Shown here: positions 1 to 6,269 of the stretch, piece after piece
How the letters are laid out: the number at the start of each line of letters is the position of its first letter
Numbering within the stretch: the first letter of the stretch is position 1
Translations under genes and position numbers: made by a program
NCBI GenBank assembly: GCA_019348305.1
Contig: JAHWJQ010000033.1
Coordinates: forward strand, 1-14,381
DNA length: 14,381 nucleotides
From: Actinomycetota bacterium
GTDB taxonomy: Bacteria > Actinomycetota > Acidimicrobiia > Acidimicrobiales > CADCTF01
Direction of reading: 5' to 3'
Notes under the pieces: generated by a model
Seen by the model: only the letters and a program-made list of their open reading frames with translations
Databases searched by the model: none
Told to the model about the DNA's origin: nothing

Positions 1-37
1 TGGGCCGGAACTGCGGCAGGGTGATCCCGACCTTCAT
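1..37 (-). CDS. LLM-class (probably F420-dependent) oxidoreductase, N-terminal fragment
   Basis: Only the first 12 codons are in the window; the gene continues past the left edge. They start with ATG at 37 and read MKVGITLPQFRP. This is the usual opening of luciferase-like monooxygenase-fold flavin or F420 oxidoreductases, where the first beta strand (KVGITLPQF) leads into the substrate and cofactor pocket. Members use reduced F420 or FMN to oxidise or reduce varied small molecules in the cytoplasm; the substrate cannot be told from this fragment. A G-rich stretch lies about 10 bases upstream but is a poor ribosome site. The gene points the same way as the ROK kinase but lies 226 bases beyond it, so it may have its own promoter. 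The family call rests on one short motif. Confidence 0.6.
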   Translation of the reverse strand, partial: MKVGITLPQFRP

Positions 38-161
38 CGGCGGGCCACCCCCGGCTCGGGCAGCGGCGCCCGCCGCTTCCACCGACGCATGGGTCCTTCC
101 GGCGACCAAAAGCGGTCACACGATCGCTGATCACAGCCAAAACCGCCCACACGACGCGGCC

Positions 162-228
162 GGTGGAGACGGGGGGCGGGCCGGCGGGGGGCCCGCCGGC
201 GGGGGCCCGACGGGTGGAGACGGGGGGG
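162..228. repeat. 15-base direct repeat pair flanking a hairpin
   Basis: The 15-mer ggtggagacgggggg occurs at 162 to 176 and again at 213 to 227, with one more G following the second copy. The copies are 51 bases apart in the spacer between the ROK kinase stop and the LLM oxidoreductase start. A GC-only hairpin lies between them, and a 12-base palindrome (gggcggccgccc, 226 to 237) adjoins the second copy. No function is established. Confidence 0.6.
180..200 (-). terminator. GC-only hairpin after the ROK kinase gene, possible terminator
   Basis: GCCGGCGGG at 180 to 188 and CCCGCCGGC at 192 to 200 form a perfect 9-bp stem with a 3-base loop. It starts 64 bases past the ROK kinase stop on the minus strand. 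The palindrome at 226 to 237 could form a second structure just before it. There is no T tract, so this would be a hairpin-only terminator of the kind reported in high-GC actinobacteria, or simply a structured untranslated region. The rest of the spacer (38 to 263) shows no convincing gene. Confidence 0.35.
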
Positions 229-263
229 CGGCCGCCCAGGCACAGTGGCAACGGGGCGGGGCG

Positions 264-1223
264 TCATCCTGGCGGCTGGCGGGCGAGGAGGGCGGCGCCG
301 ATGGCGCCCGCGTGCTCGCCCAGGGCGGCGGGCAGGACCTCGACCGGCGGGCGTGGCGCTGTGCCGCCCACCTCGAGCAACTCGAACAGGCAGACCCGCA
401 CCGGCTCGAGGAGCACGTCGCCCGCCTCGACGAGGCCGCCGCCGAGCACGAAGGCCTCTGGGTCGAGCGCGTTGGCCAGGTTCGAAAGACCCACGGCCAC
501 CCACCAGCCGAAGGCCGACATCACCTCGATGGCCTCCTGGTCACCCTCGGCTGCGGCCGCGGTCACGTGCTCACCTCGCACCGCCTCCGGCTCCCCGCCG
601 GCCAGTTCCACCGCACGGGTGGCGCGACCGGCGTGGGCGGCCTCGCGGGCCAGGCGGCCGAGCCCACTGCCGGAGGCGAAGCGCTCCCAGCAGCCTCGCC
701 GACCGCACGGGCAGGCCGGGCCCCGAGGGTCGACCACCATGTGGCCGATCTCGCCGGCGTAGCCGTGGCAGCCCCGGTAGAGGCGGCCACCCAGGACCAT
801 CCCCCCTCCGATCCCGGTGCCCAGGGTCACGAACACCACGTCGTCGCGACCGCGGCCGGCGCCGGCCTCGCGCTCGCCCCAGCCGGCGCAGGTCGCGTCG
901 TTGTCGACCACCACGGGCAGGCTCAGCTGCCGGGACAGCGGGTCGGCCAGAGGCAGGTCCACGACGCCCGGGAGGTTCGGGGCGGTCCGCAGCGTCCCGT
1001 CGCCATCGACCAGGCCGGGAGCACCAATGCCGACGCCGGCGACGCCCGAGGTCCGCCCGACCAGCGTTGTCGCCACGTCTGCGATCGTGGCTGCTATGGC
1101 TCCTGCCCCACGGGGCGTCGCCACCCGAAGCTCGTCCAGCACCGCGCCGTCCGCGTCGGCGACCACACCCAGGCACTTGGTGCCGCCCAGGTCGATACCG
1201 ACCGTGAGCGGGGAGGGTGGCAC
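264..1223 (-). CDS. ROK-family sugar kinase (glucokinase-like)
   Basis: This cytoplasmic enzyme likely phosphorylates glucose or a related sugar at the 6-hydroxyl with ATP or polyphosphate. Numbered from GTG at 1223 (319 residues), it has the phosphate loop DLGGTK at 11 to 16 and a DND motif at 107 to 109, whose last Asp is the usual catalytic base. It also has GTGIGGG near 135 to 141, the zinc His in EIGH near 161, and the ROK zinc motif CPCGRRGCWE with Cys at 171, 173 and 178. There is no N-terminal DNA-binding domain, so it is a kinase and not a ROK repressor. GTG at 1223 is preferred because it sits one base after the stop of the eRF1-like gene, implying translational coupling. The longer reading from 1262 would overlap that gene by 38 bases and adds a Cys/Trp-rich leader. 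Sugar specificity is inferred. Confidence 0.9.
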   Translation of the reverse strand: MPPSPLTVGIDLGGTKCLGVVADADGAVLDELRVATPRGAGAIAATIADVATTLVGRTSGVAGVGIGAPGLVDGDGTLRTAPNLPGVVDLPLADPLSRQLSLPVVVDNDATCAGWGEREAGAGRGRDDVVFVTLGTGIGGGMVLGGRLYRGCHGYAGEIGHMVVDPRGPACPCGRRGCWERFASGSGLGRLAREAAHAGRATRAVELAGGEPEAVRGEHVTAAAAEGDQEAIEVMSAFGWWVAVGLSNLANALDPEAFVLGGGLVEAGDVLLEPVRVCLFELLEVGGTAPRPPVEVLPAALGEHAGAIGAALLARQPPG

Positions 1224-1224
1224 G

Positions 1225-2340
1225 CTAAAAGCGCAGCAGCGCGCCCACCCGGCCGGCCACATCCAGATCAGCGTTGTCGACGCACATCTCGACGTGGCAG
1301 GACTGCAGGAGGGCGTCCTCCACCGCTTCTTCGATCACGTCCTCCACCAGGTCCATCTCCTCGCCGCAGACCGTGCAGGTCCGGCCCTTGGCTGCCAGCT
1401 GGCCGCAACCGGCACACCGCCAGCCGGGCGCCTCGTACCCGTCGGACACCACCAGGGTCTCCACCCGTCGCTCGCCCAGTGCGCTCAGCACGGCCGGGAG
1501 CCCCACCACCGCCCCCCGGCCGGCGGCCGCAGCGGCCCGCAGCCGCTCCACCACCGCCGCCTCCCGACCGCGTTCGACCTGCTCCTCCACCGACATCGCC
1601 GCAGCGGAGATCTCTGCCTCCGACGCCGCGGCCGGGACGTTGATGCGGGCCGCCACGCGGTCCTTCAGATAGGAGTGCAGGTTCGCCTCGAGCTCGTGCA
1701 CCAGCTCCGGGGCCGCGGCCAGGATGAGGTGGTCGAAGGGGTGCTGCTTCCACACCTCGAACGCGACCTGAGCGGCCCGCTTGAGGTGTTGGTGGACAGC
1801 AGCGTCGAGGTGGCTGCGTTCGTGGCCCCGGTCGCGGTCGCCGGCGTCGTCGGGGTGCCGGGGCAGCTCGTCGAACAACTCGCTGCTGTCGACCAGCTGG
1901 TTGAGCTCGTACACGAACATCCGCGCCCGCTGCCGATCGGCGAGCAGGACCCCGAAGCCGGGATAGGTGTCGACCACCCGCTCGAGTTGGCGCACGTGCG
2001 GGCTCTGGTTGACCACCACCTGGTCCTTGACTCGGACCGGGAGCTCGAACACCTCCCACAGCGCGTCGCCGGCGGCGAACACAGCGAGACCTCTGGTCCG
2101 GGTGCGGTCGAGGCCGCCGCGCACGTGGGCCAGCACCCGCCGCAGGTCCTCGGAGGCGCTCGTCCGTCCGCCGGCGCGGTCGTGGGCTTCACGGACGAGG
2201 CGTTCCAGGCGGCTCTCGCAGTCGGCGAAACGGGGCCACCGGCGTCCGTCGACGTCGAGGTACACGCTCACCACGGCGCGGTCGGGGCCAGCCTTGATCG
2301 AGGCCAGCGAGCGGATTGCTTCCTGGTTCAGAGCAGCCAC
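1225..2340 (-). CDS. eRF1-like (baeRF-type) protein with C-terminal zinc ribbon
   Basis: The protein has 371 residues and the three-domain plan of archaeal and eukaryotic release factor 1. Residues about 20 to 125 resemble domain 1 (VVSVYLDVDG strand, then RGLAVFAAGD). Residues about 126 to 275 resemble domain 2 (GFGVLLADRQRARMF, then a helical segment with HLKRAAQVAF). Residues about 276 to 371 resemble domain 3, with a zinc ribbon (Cys 309, 312, 322, 325) and the ending GALLRF, close to the aRF1-type ending. NIKS is not visible where codon recognition would lie, and GGQ is replaced by a charged His-containing segment (about 168 to 190), so it should not act as a normal release factor. Bacterial eRF1-like families have been proposed to act in ribosome rescue or peptidyl-tRNA cleavage, by analogy to Vms1. 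A specific role here is inference. The start is GTG at 2340, four bases after a full AGGAGG. Confidence 0.8.
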   Translation of the reverse strand: MAALNQEAIRSLASIKAGPDRAVVSVYLDVDGRRWPRFADCESRLERLVREAHDRAGGRTSASEDLRRVLAHVRGGLDRTRTRGLAVFAAGDALWEVFELPVRVKDQVVVNQSPHVRQLERVVDTYPGFGVLLADRQRARMFVYELNQLVDSSELFDELPRHPDDAGDRDRGHERSHLDAAVHQHLKRAAQVAFEVWKQHPFDHLILAAAPELVHELEANLHSYLKDRVAARINVPAAASEAEISAAAMSVEEQVERGREAAVVERLRAAAAAGRGAVVGLPAVLSALGERRVETLVVSDGYEAPGWRCAGCGQLAAKGRTCTVCGEEMDLVEDVIEEAVEDALLQSCHVEMCVDNADLDVAGRVGALLRF

Positions 2341-2344
2341 GTCA

Positions 2345-2350
2345 CCTCCT
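2345..2350 (-). promoter_or_regulatory. Perfect AGGAGG ribosome binding site of the eRF1-like gene
   Basis: On the minus strand AGGAGG is followed by four bases and GTG at 2340. It lies inside the 18-base gap after the stop of the coiled-coil gene. It fixes the start and is much stronger than the sites of the neighbouring genes, so this gene may be translated well within the operon. Confidence 0.75.
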
Positions 2351-2358
2351 GGCCATTT

Positions 2359-4602
2359 CTAGGCCGATCCTGTCGCCGCCACCACGGCGGCTGCCTTGCC
2401 CTTGTCTTTGGCCCACTGCTCGACGGGGGCGTCGTCACCGAGGAGCACCACCTGCACCGCCCCCGCAGCCCGTTCCAGCACCGCCAAAACCTTACGGCCG
2501 ACAGCCTCGGGCACGCCGGCCACCGCGGTGGCATCCATGAACAGCGGGAGCGGCCCCTCCGGTGCACCCTGCACGGCCGCCAGCCGAGCGAGCAGGTACA
2601 GCTGCACCTCCAGCGCCGTCACCGCCCCGAGATCGGGCTCCGGTTGCTCGGACGCCCGCTCTGCCACGGGGGCCTCGGGGGGCGTCGCCGCCGACGCGGC
2701 CGCCGCGGCTGCGCCGCGGGCAGCGTCGAGGGCCAGACGAGCGTCACCGAGGGCGGAGTCGGCGGCACGAAGGGCGCCGCGAGCCGCTGTCGCCTCCTCC
2801 TCTAGTGCGCTGCGGCGGCGGCGTTGTTGTTCGAGGTCGGCCGCCTGCTCTTCGAGCCTCGCCAGCGCCGCCTCGGCGTCCCGGACATCTTGGTCGGCCT
2901 TGTGCACCGCGGCCAGGGCTGTGTCCGTCGGCCCGCCGCCGTCGGCACCCGGTCCAGGTGACCCAGCCGCCGTCTCCTCGGCGCCGAAGAAGACATCGGC
3001 CTGGTGCTCCGCCACCTCGGCCCCCACCGCGGCCAGCCGTTCGTCCAACTCGGCCAGTTGACGCTCGAGGTCGACCCGGGCCTCGTTGCGGGTGGGGGCC
3101 TCGGCCAACCAACGTTCTGCGGCCGCCTCCAGGTCGGGCTCGGAGAAGCTCGCGTCCGCACCCGCTCCCGCGGCGAGGGCATCGGCCAGAGCCTCCTCGG
3201 CCGATCTCACGTCGACGGTCGCTTCCTCATGGGCCCGCAACGCCGCCTCCAGCGCGGCATCGGGCACGTCTCGCCCCAACAGCTCGTGGGCCTCGGCCCG
3301 CAGCTGGACGACCTCCTCCTTGGCCGCCGTCCACTCGGGTGATGCCAGCCCGCCGTGCAGCTCCTCCCATACCGCCTCGGCGTCGGCCAGGGCCGACCGG
3401 GCGGCGGCCGTGGGATCGGCAGGTGCGCTGGGACCGCCCACACCGGGGGCCATCCGCTGCAGGTACTCGCCGTAGGTCGCCACCCCCAGTGCCCGCAGCG
3501 CGTCCTGCTCGGCTTCATAAGCCTGGTCGAGCCGGCGGCGGTGCAGCCGGCTGCCCTTGCGCATCATCTTCTGCTCGGCGTCCAGAACCTGACGGTGGGC
3601 CCGGTCCAGCGCGTCCACCAGGCGCGCGTCGGGCGTCGCGTTCTCCGCACTGGCATCGGCCCGAGCCAGCGCTTCGCGAGCGTCGTGCAGAGCAGCCATG
3701 GCCGGTGTCACCAGCCATTCCGGGGGCTCCGGAGGCGCCGGTAGCTCGGCCAGCTTCTTCTGCGCTGCTGCCCAGCGGTCGGCAAGTTCTTTCGCCGCGA
3801 CGGACGGCCTCGGCTTCACCGACCGGACGCGGCGCAGCTCCACCAGTGCCTGTTCCACCGGGGCAGGGTCAGCGGGGGCGGTGCTCGCGGCCAGGCGGGC
3901 GACGAGCTCCGCCCTCGCCTGTTCGAGCTCTGCCTGCTCACCCACCAGGCGCTCGACCACCTCCGCCTTCCGGGCCAGCTGGGCGCCCGCCTGCTCTTGC
4001 TCGCTGGTGGCCCGCTCGGCCTCGGCCAAGGCCTCACGAGCGGCTTCGAGCTCTCTACGAACCTGCTCGAGCCGCTTTTGCGCCTCGGCCACCGAACCGC
4101 CAGCCGGTGCGCCGGCTCGCTCGCCGGCGCCGCCTGCGGCCGTCGCTGCCGCCAGCGCCGCATCTGCCTCGGTCGCAGCGGCCTGCGCCTGGGCCAGCGC
4201 CGCCTCTGCCTCGCCCACGGTCGCTTCCGCCGCCGATCGCGCCGCCTCGGCGGTTGCCGCCGCCTCCACCGACGCGGCCGCACCGACGGCCTCTGGCGCT
4301 GTGGTGGGCTCGGGCGGCGGGGGGAGCGACGCGCCTGGAAGCGCGGCGGCCTCGACCACGAACTCGGCCGTGCACCGCTCCAGCCCGAGCCGACGGGCGA
4401 GCTCCGGTGTCAGCCACTCCCGCTTGCCGTCCACCTCGACTTCGATCTCGACTTCGCTCGGCTCCCCCCGCAGCGCCCGTGGGAGCTCGGCCGCCAGCTT
4501 CGTACGTGATGCCCGATCGAGCCCGCCCACCACGGTCAGCGCGTGGTGCAGCGGCAGCGACGGCGTACCGGCTCCAGCCATTCGGATCTGGACGACGATC
4601 AC
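2359..4602 (-). CDS. SMC-like coiled-coil protein with degenerate ATPase motifs
   Basis: The protein has about 747 residues. Most of it (about 90 to 620) is Ala/Glu/Arg/Gln-rich coiled coil, broken near the middle by a short non-coiled part with GVATYGEYLQRM. The ends look like the two halves of an SMC/Rad50-type head. Near the N terminus, LTVVGGLDRASRTKL sits where the Walker A loop would be, but GLDRASRT (27 to 34) has Ser and Arg where GKT is expected. Near the C terminus, PLPLFMDAT (about 684 to 692) looks like a Walker B strand, and VQVVLLGDD matches the strand after it. No clear LSGGQ signature is seen. ATP hydrolysis is therefore doubtful. It may be a structural or nucleic-acid-associated relative of SMC proteins. 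GTG at 4602 gives a typical SMC opening strand (IVVQIRM) and has AGGA 10 bases upstream. GTG at 4680 is an alternative that adds 26 residues and overlaps the previous gene by 8 bases. The function is unknown. Confidence 0.7.
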   Translation of the reverse strand: MIVVQIRMAGAGTPSLPLHHALTVVGGLDRASRTKLAAELPRALRGEPSEVEIEVEVDGKREWLTPELARRLGLERCTAEFVVEAAALPGASLPPPPEPTTAPEAVGAAASVEAAATAEAARSAAEATVGEAEAALAQAQAAATEADAALAAATAAGGAGERAGAPAGGSVAEAQKRLEQVRRELEAAREALAEAERATSEQEQAGAQLARKAEVVERLVGEQAELEQARAELVARLAASTAPADPAPVEQALVELRRVRSVKPRPSVAAKELADRWAAAQKKLAELPAPPEPPEWLVTPAMAALHDAREALARADASAENATPDARLVDALDRAHRQVLDAEQKMMRKGSRLHRRRLDQAYEAEQDALRALGVATYGEYLQRMAPGVGGPSAPADPTAAARSALADAEAVWEELHGGLASPEWTAAKEEVVQLRAEAHELLGRDVPDAALEAALRAHEEATVDVRSAEEALADALAAGAGADASFSEPDLEAAAERWLAEAPTRNEARVDLERQLAELDERLAAVGAEVAEHQADVFFGAEETAAGSPGPGADGGGPTDTALAAVHKADQDVRDAEAALARLEEQAADLEQQRRRRSALEEEATAARGALRAADSALGDARLALDAARGAAAAAASAATPPEAPVAERASEQPEPDLGAVTALEVQLYLLARLAAVQGAPEGPLPLFMDATAVAGVPEAVGRKVLAVLERAAGAVQVVLLGDDAPVEQWAKDKGKAAAVVAATGSA

Positions 4603-4672
4603 GGGATGTCGATCCTGGTCGAGACCCTGGTGCTTGGGTTCGGCGGCGGGTGCGTCATTGGTTGTGCCGACC

Positions 4673-5098
4673 CTAGCCACTGCGGCCGGTGGTCCGAGCC
4701 TCGAACCGTCCGTACTTCGCCCCCCACAGCCCGGTCAGGGCAAGTCCGTACAACGGCACCAGAACGCCGAAGGCGAGACTGGTGAAGGGCCGGGCCGCTG
4801 CAGTGGCCAGCCCCACCGCGACTTGAGCCGCCAGCGCGGCCAGCAGCGACCGGCGCACCTGCCGGGGGGCCACCTCTCCGGCCAGGAAGAACAGCCCGCC
4901 GATGCCGATGGCGTCGCTCCGGCTGCGGTTGACGGCCACCGCGTAGGCCCAGAAGAAGACGGCGACGCCCACGACGTTGAGGCCGACGGCGACGGCGGCG
5001 GCCGCAGGACGAGCTGCTTCTTCGACCACCGCTGCCGCCGCCGTCGCCGTGAACAGTGCGGTCCCCGACCACGACGCGGCCACGATCCGCTCACCCAC
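4673..5098 (-). CDS. Small multi-pass membrane protein of unknown function
   Basis: The protein has 141 residues with about four hydrophobic segments, near 5 to 25, 33 to 53, 84 to 102 and 106 to 124. A positively charged loop, APRQVRRS, follows a short hydrophobic stretch at 64 to 73, and the C-terminal tail is polar. I do not recognise a named family. The GTG at 5098 overlaps the end of the glycosyltransferase gene by 8 bases and has GGAG five bases upstream. A longer open frame reaches 5509 but lies entirely within the glycosyltransferase gene. A later GTG at 5083 is possible. Tight coupling to the PimB-like enzyme suggests a role at the membrane with a lipid-linked product, but this is inference from position only. 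Confidence 0.75.
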   Translation of the reverse strand: MGERIVAASWSGTALFTATAAAAVVEEAARPAAAAVAVGLNVVGVAVFFWAYAVAVNRSRSDAIGIGGLFFLAGEVAPRQVRRSLLAALAAQVAVGLATAAARPFTSLAFGVLVPLYGLALTGLWGAKYGRFEARTTGRSG

Positions 5099-6269
5099 CG
5101 CCGCTCCCGTCGGCCACCGCTGCCCCTTCCAGCACGGCCTGCAGCCGCTCGGCCAGCCGGTCGTAGTCGAAGTCGCTCTCGGCCCTGCACCGGCCCCGCT
5201 CCGCCATCCGGTGGCGGGTCTCGGGGTCCGAGAGCAGGTTCTCCAGCGCCGACGCCACCTCGCGGTGGTCCTGGGGCCGGCGCACCACGATCCCGGTCTT
5301 GCCGTCGGCCACAGCGTCGGCCGCACCACCGCTGGCGCCGGCGAGTTGCGGGAGGCCCGAGGCGGCAGCTTCGAGGAACACGATCCCGAACCCCTCGGGC
5401 TCGAGCCCGGCCCAGCGGGTGCGACAGCACATGGCGAAGATGTCGGCGCAGCCGTACAGAGGGGGGAGCTGGGCATCGTCCAGCCGCCCGAGGAGCCGTA
5501 CAGGAGCATGCGTCCGCGCCATCAGGCGCTCGAGACGGGGCCGGTCCCTCCCGTCGCCGGCGATGGCGACCACCAGCTCGGGGTAGCGGTCAGCGACCTC
5601 GGCGGCGGCCCGGATCAACACGTCGAACCCCTTTCGAGGCACCAGGCGGCTCACCCCGACCACCAGGAGGGCCTCCTCGGGAAGTCCGAAGCTGGCGCGG
5701 GCCGCCGTCCTGTCGGCGCCGAGAAGGGGGACGAAGCGTTGGGCGTCGACGCCGGGGGGGATGACGGTGACAGGCGGCAGGAGCTTGCCCGCCAGTCGCT
5801 GCGCCTCTGTCGCCGGGTAGTTCCCGGCCGCCACCACCGCCGTCGCCCGCGTCACCACCTGCCCCATGAGCCGCGCCCCCAGCGGAAGACGGCCGAGCAG
5901 CTCAGAGCCGTGCACCACGACCACGTAGGGCATCCCCATCCTCGGGGCCAGTGCACCCACCGGCACTGCCGGGTCGAACACGAGCACCTGGGCGCCCACC
6001 TCGTCGGCCAAACCCCGGATGCGTCGAGCCAGCGCCGGCGTGGGCAGCAGGACCCGCTGGCGGGTGCGCTCCATGCGAAATGGCTGGGCGGCATCGAACT
6101 CCGCGGCGTCGGGGTGGGCGCTGGCGAGGACCGTGGTGTCGGCCGCCGGCAGCCGACGCCACAGCTCCCACAGATAGGACTGGATGCCGCCCACCTTGGG
6201 GGGGAAGTCGTTGGTGACCAGCAGGTGGCGGGCCAACGCGGCGTCAGGCCGTGGCCGAGACACCAGCAC
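5091..6269 (-). CDS. GT4 family glycosyltransferase, PimB-like (GT-B fold)
   Basis: The protein has 392 residues. The N-terminal Rossmann domain opens with LLVTNDFPPKVGGIQSYL (about 16 to 33), close to the start of mycobacterial PimB (phosphatidylinositol mannoside mannosyltransferase) as I remember it. It has HGSE at 120 to 123, SRLVPRKG at 207 to 214 (sugar-nucleotide phosphate contacts), ADIFAMCCRTR at about 275 to 285, and the EX7E motif EGFGIVFLE (Glu 292 and 300). By analogy it transfers a sugar, possibly mannose from GDP-mannose, to a lipid acceptor at the inner face of the membrane. The donor and acceptor are not provable here. The GTG at 6269 overlaps queG by 26 bases and has no clear ribosome site; TTG at 6236 is an alternative. 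The gene end overlaps the membrane protein by 8 bases. Confidence 0.88.
   Translation of the reverse strand: MLVSRPRPDAALARHLLVTNDFPPKVGGIQSYLWELWRRLPAADTTVLASAHPDAAEFDAAQPFRMERTRQRVLLPTPALARRIRGLADEVGAQVLVFDPAVPVGALAPRMGMPYVVVVHGSELLGRLPLGARLMGQVVTRATAVVAAGNYPATEAQRLAGKLLPPVTVIPPGVDAQRFVPLLGADRTAARASFGLPEEALLVVGVSRLVPRKGFDVLIRAAAEVADRYPELVVAIAGDGRDRPRLERLMARTHAPVRLLGRLDDAQLPPLYGCADIFAMCCRTRWAGLEPEGFGIVFLEAAASGLPQLAGASGGAADAVADGKTGIVVRRPQDHREVASALENLLSDPETRHRMAERGRCRAESDFDYDRLAERLQAVLEGAAVADGSGGG

Noticed and set aside
34..504. Minus-strand frame whose stop overlaps the LLM oxidoreductase start as ATGA
   Set aside because: It lies mostly within the ROK gene in another frame and gives Arg/Pro-rich sequence. 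A shorter version from about 265 overlaps the ROK stop and is also without motifs, so the overlaps look like chance.
817..2805. A 662-codon plus-strand open frame across three minus-strand genes
   Set aside because: It is a high-GC shadow. The opposite strand encodes the ROK kinase, the eRF1-like and the coiled-coil proteins with clear motifs, while this frame has no recognisable domain. The same holds for long plus-strand frames at 21 to 1643, 2562 to 4676, 3698 to 5764, 4977 to 6329, 7483 to 8961, 8262 to 10151 and 10309 to 11739.
4673..5509. A 278-residue version of the membrane protein
   Set aside because: The first 137 codons lie inside the glycosyltransferase gene in another frame and are Pro/Arg/Ser-rich; hydrophobic spans begin only after 5098.
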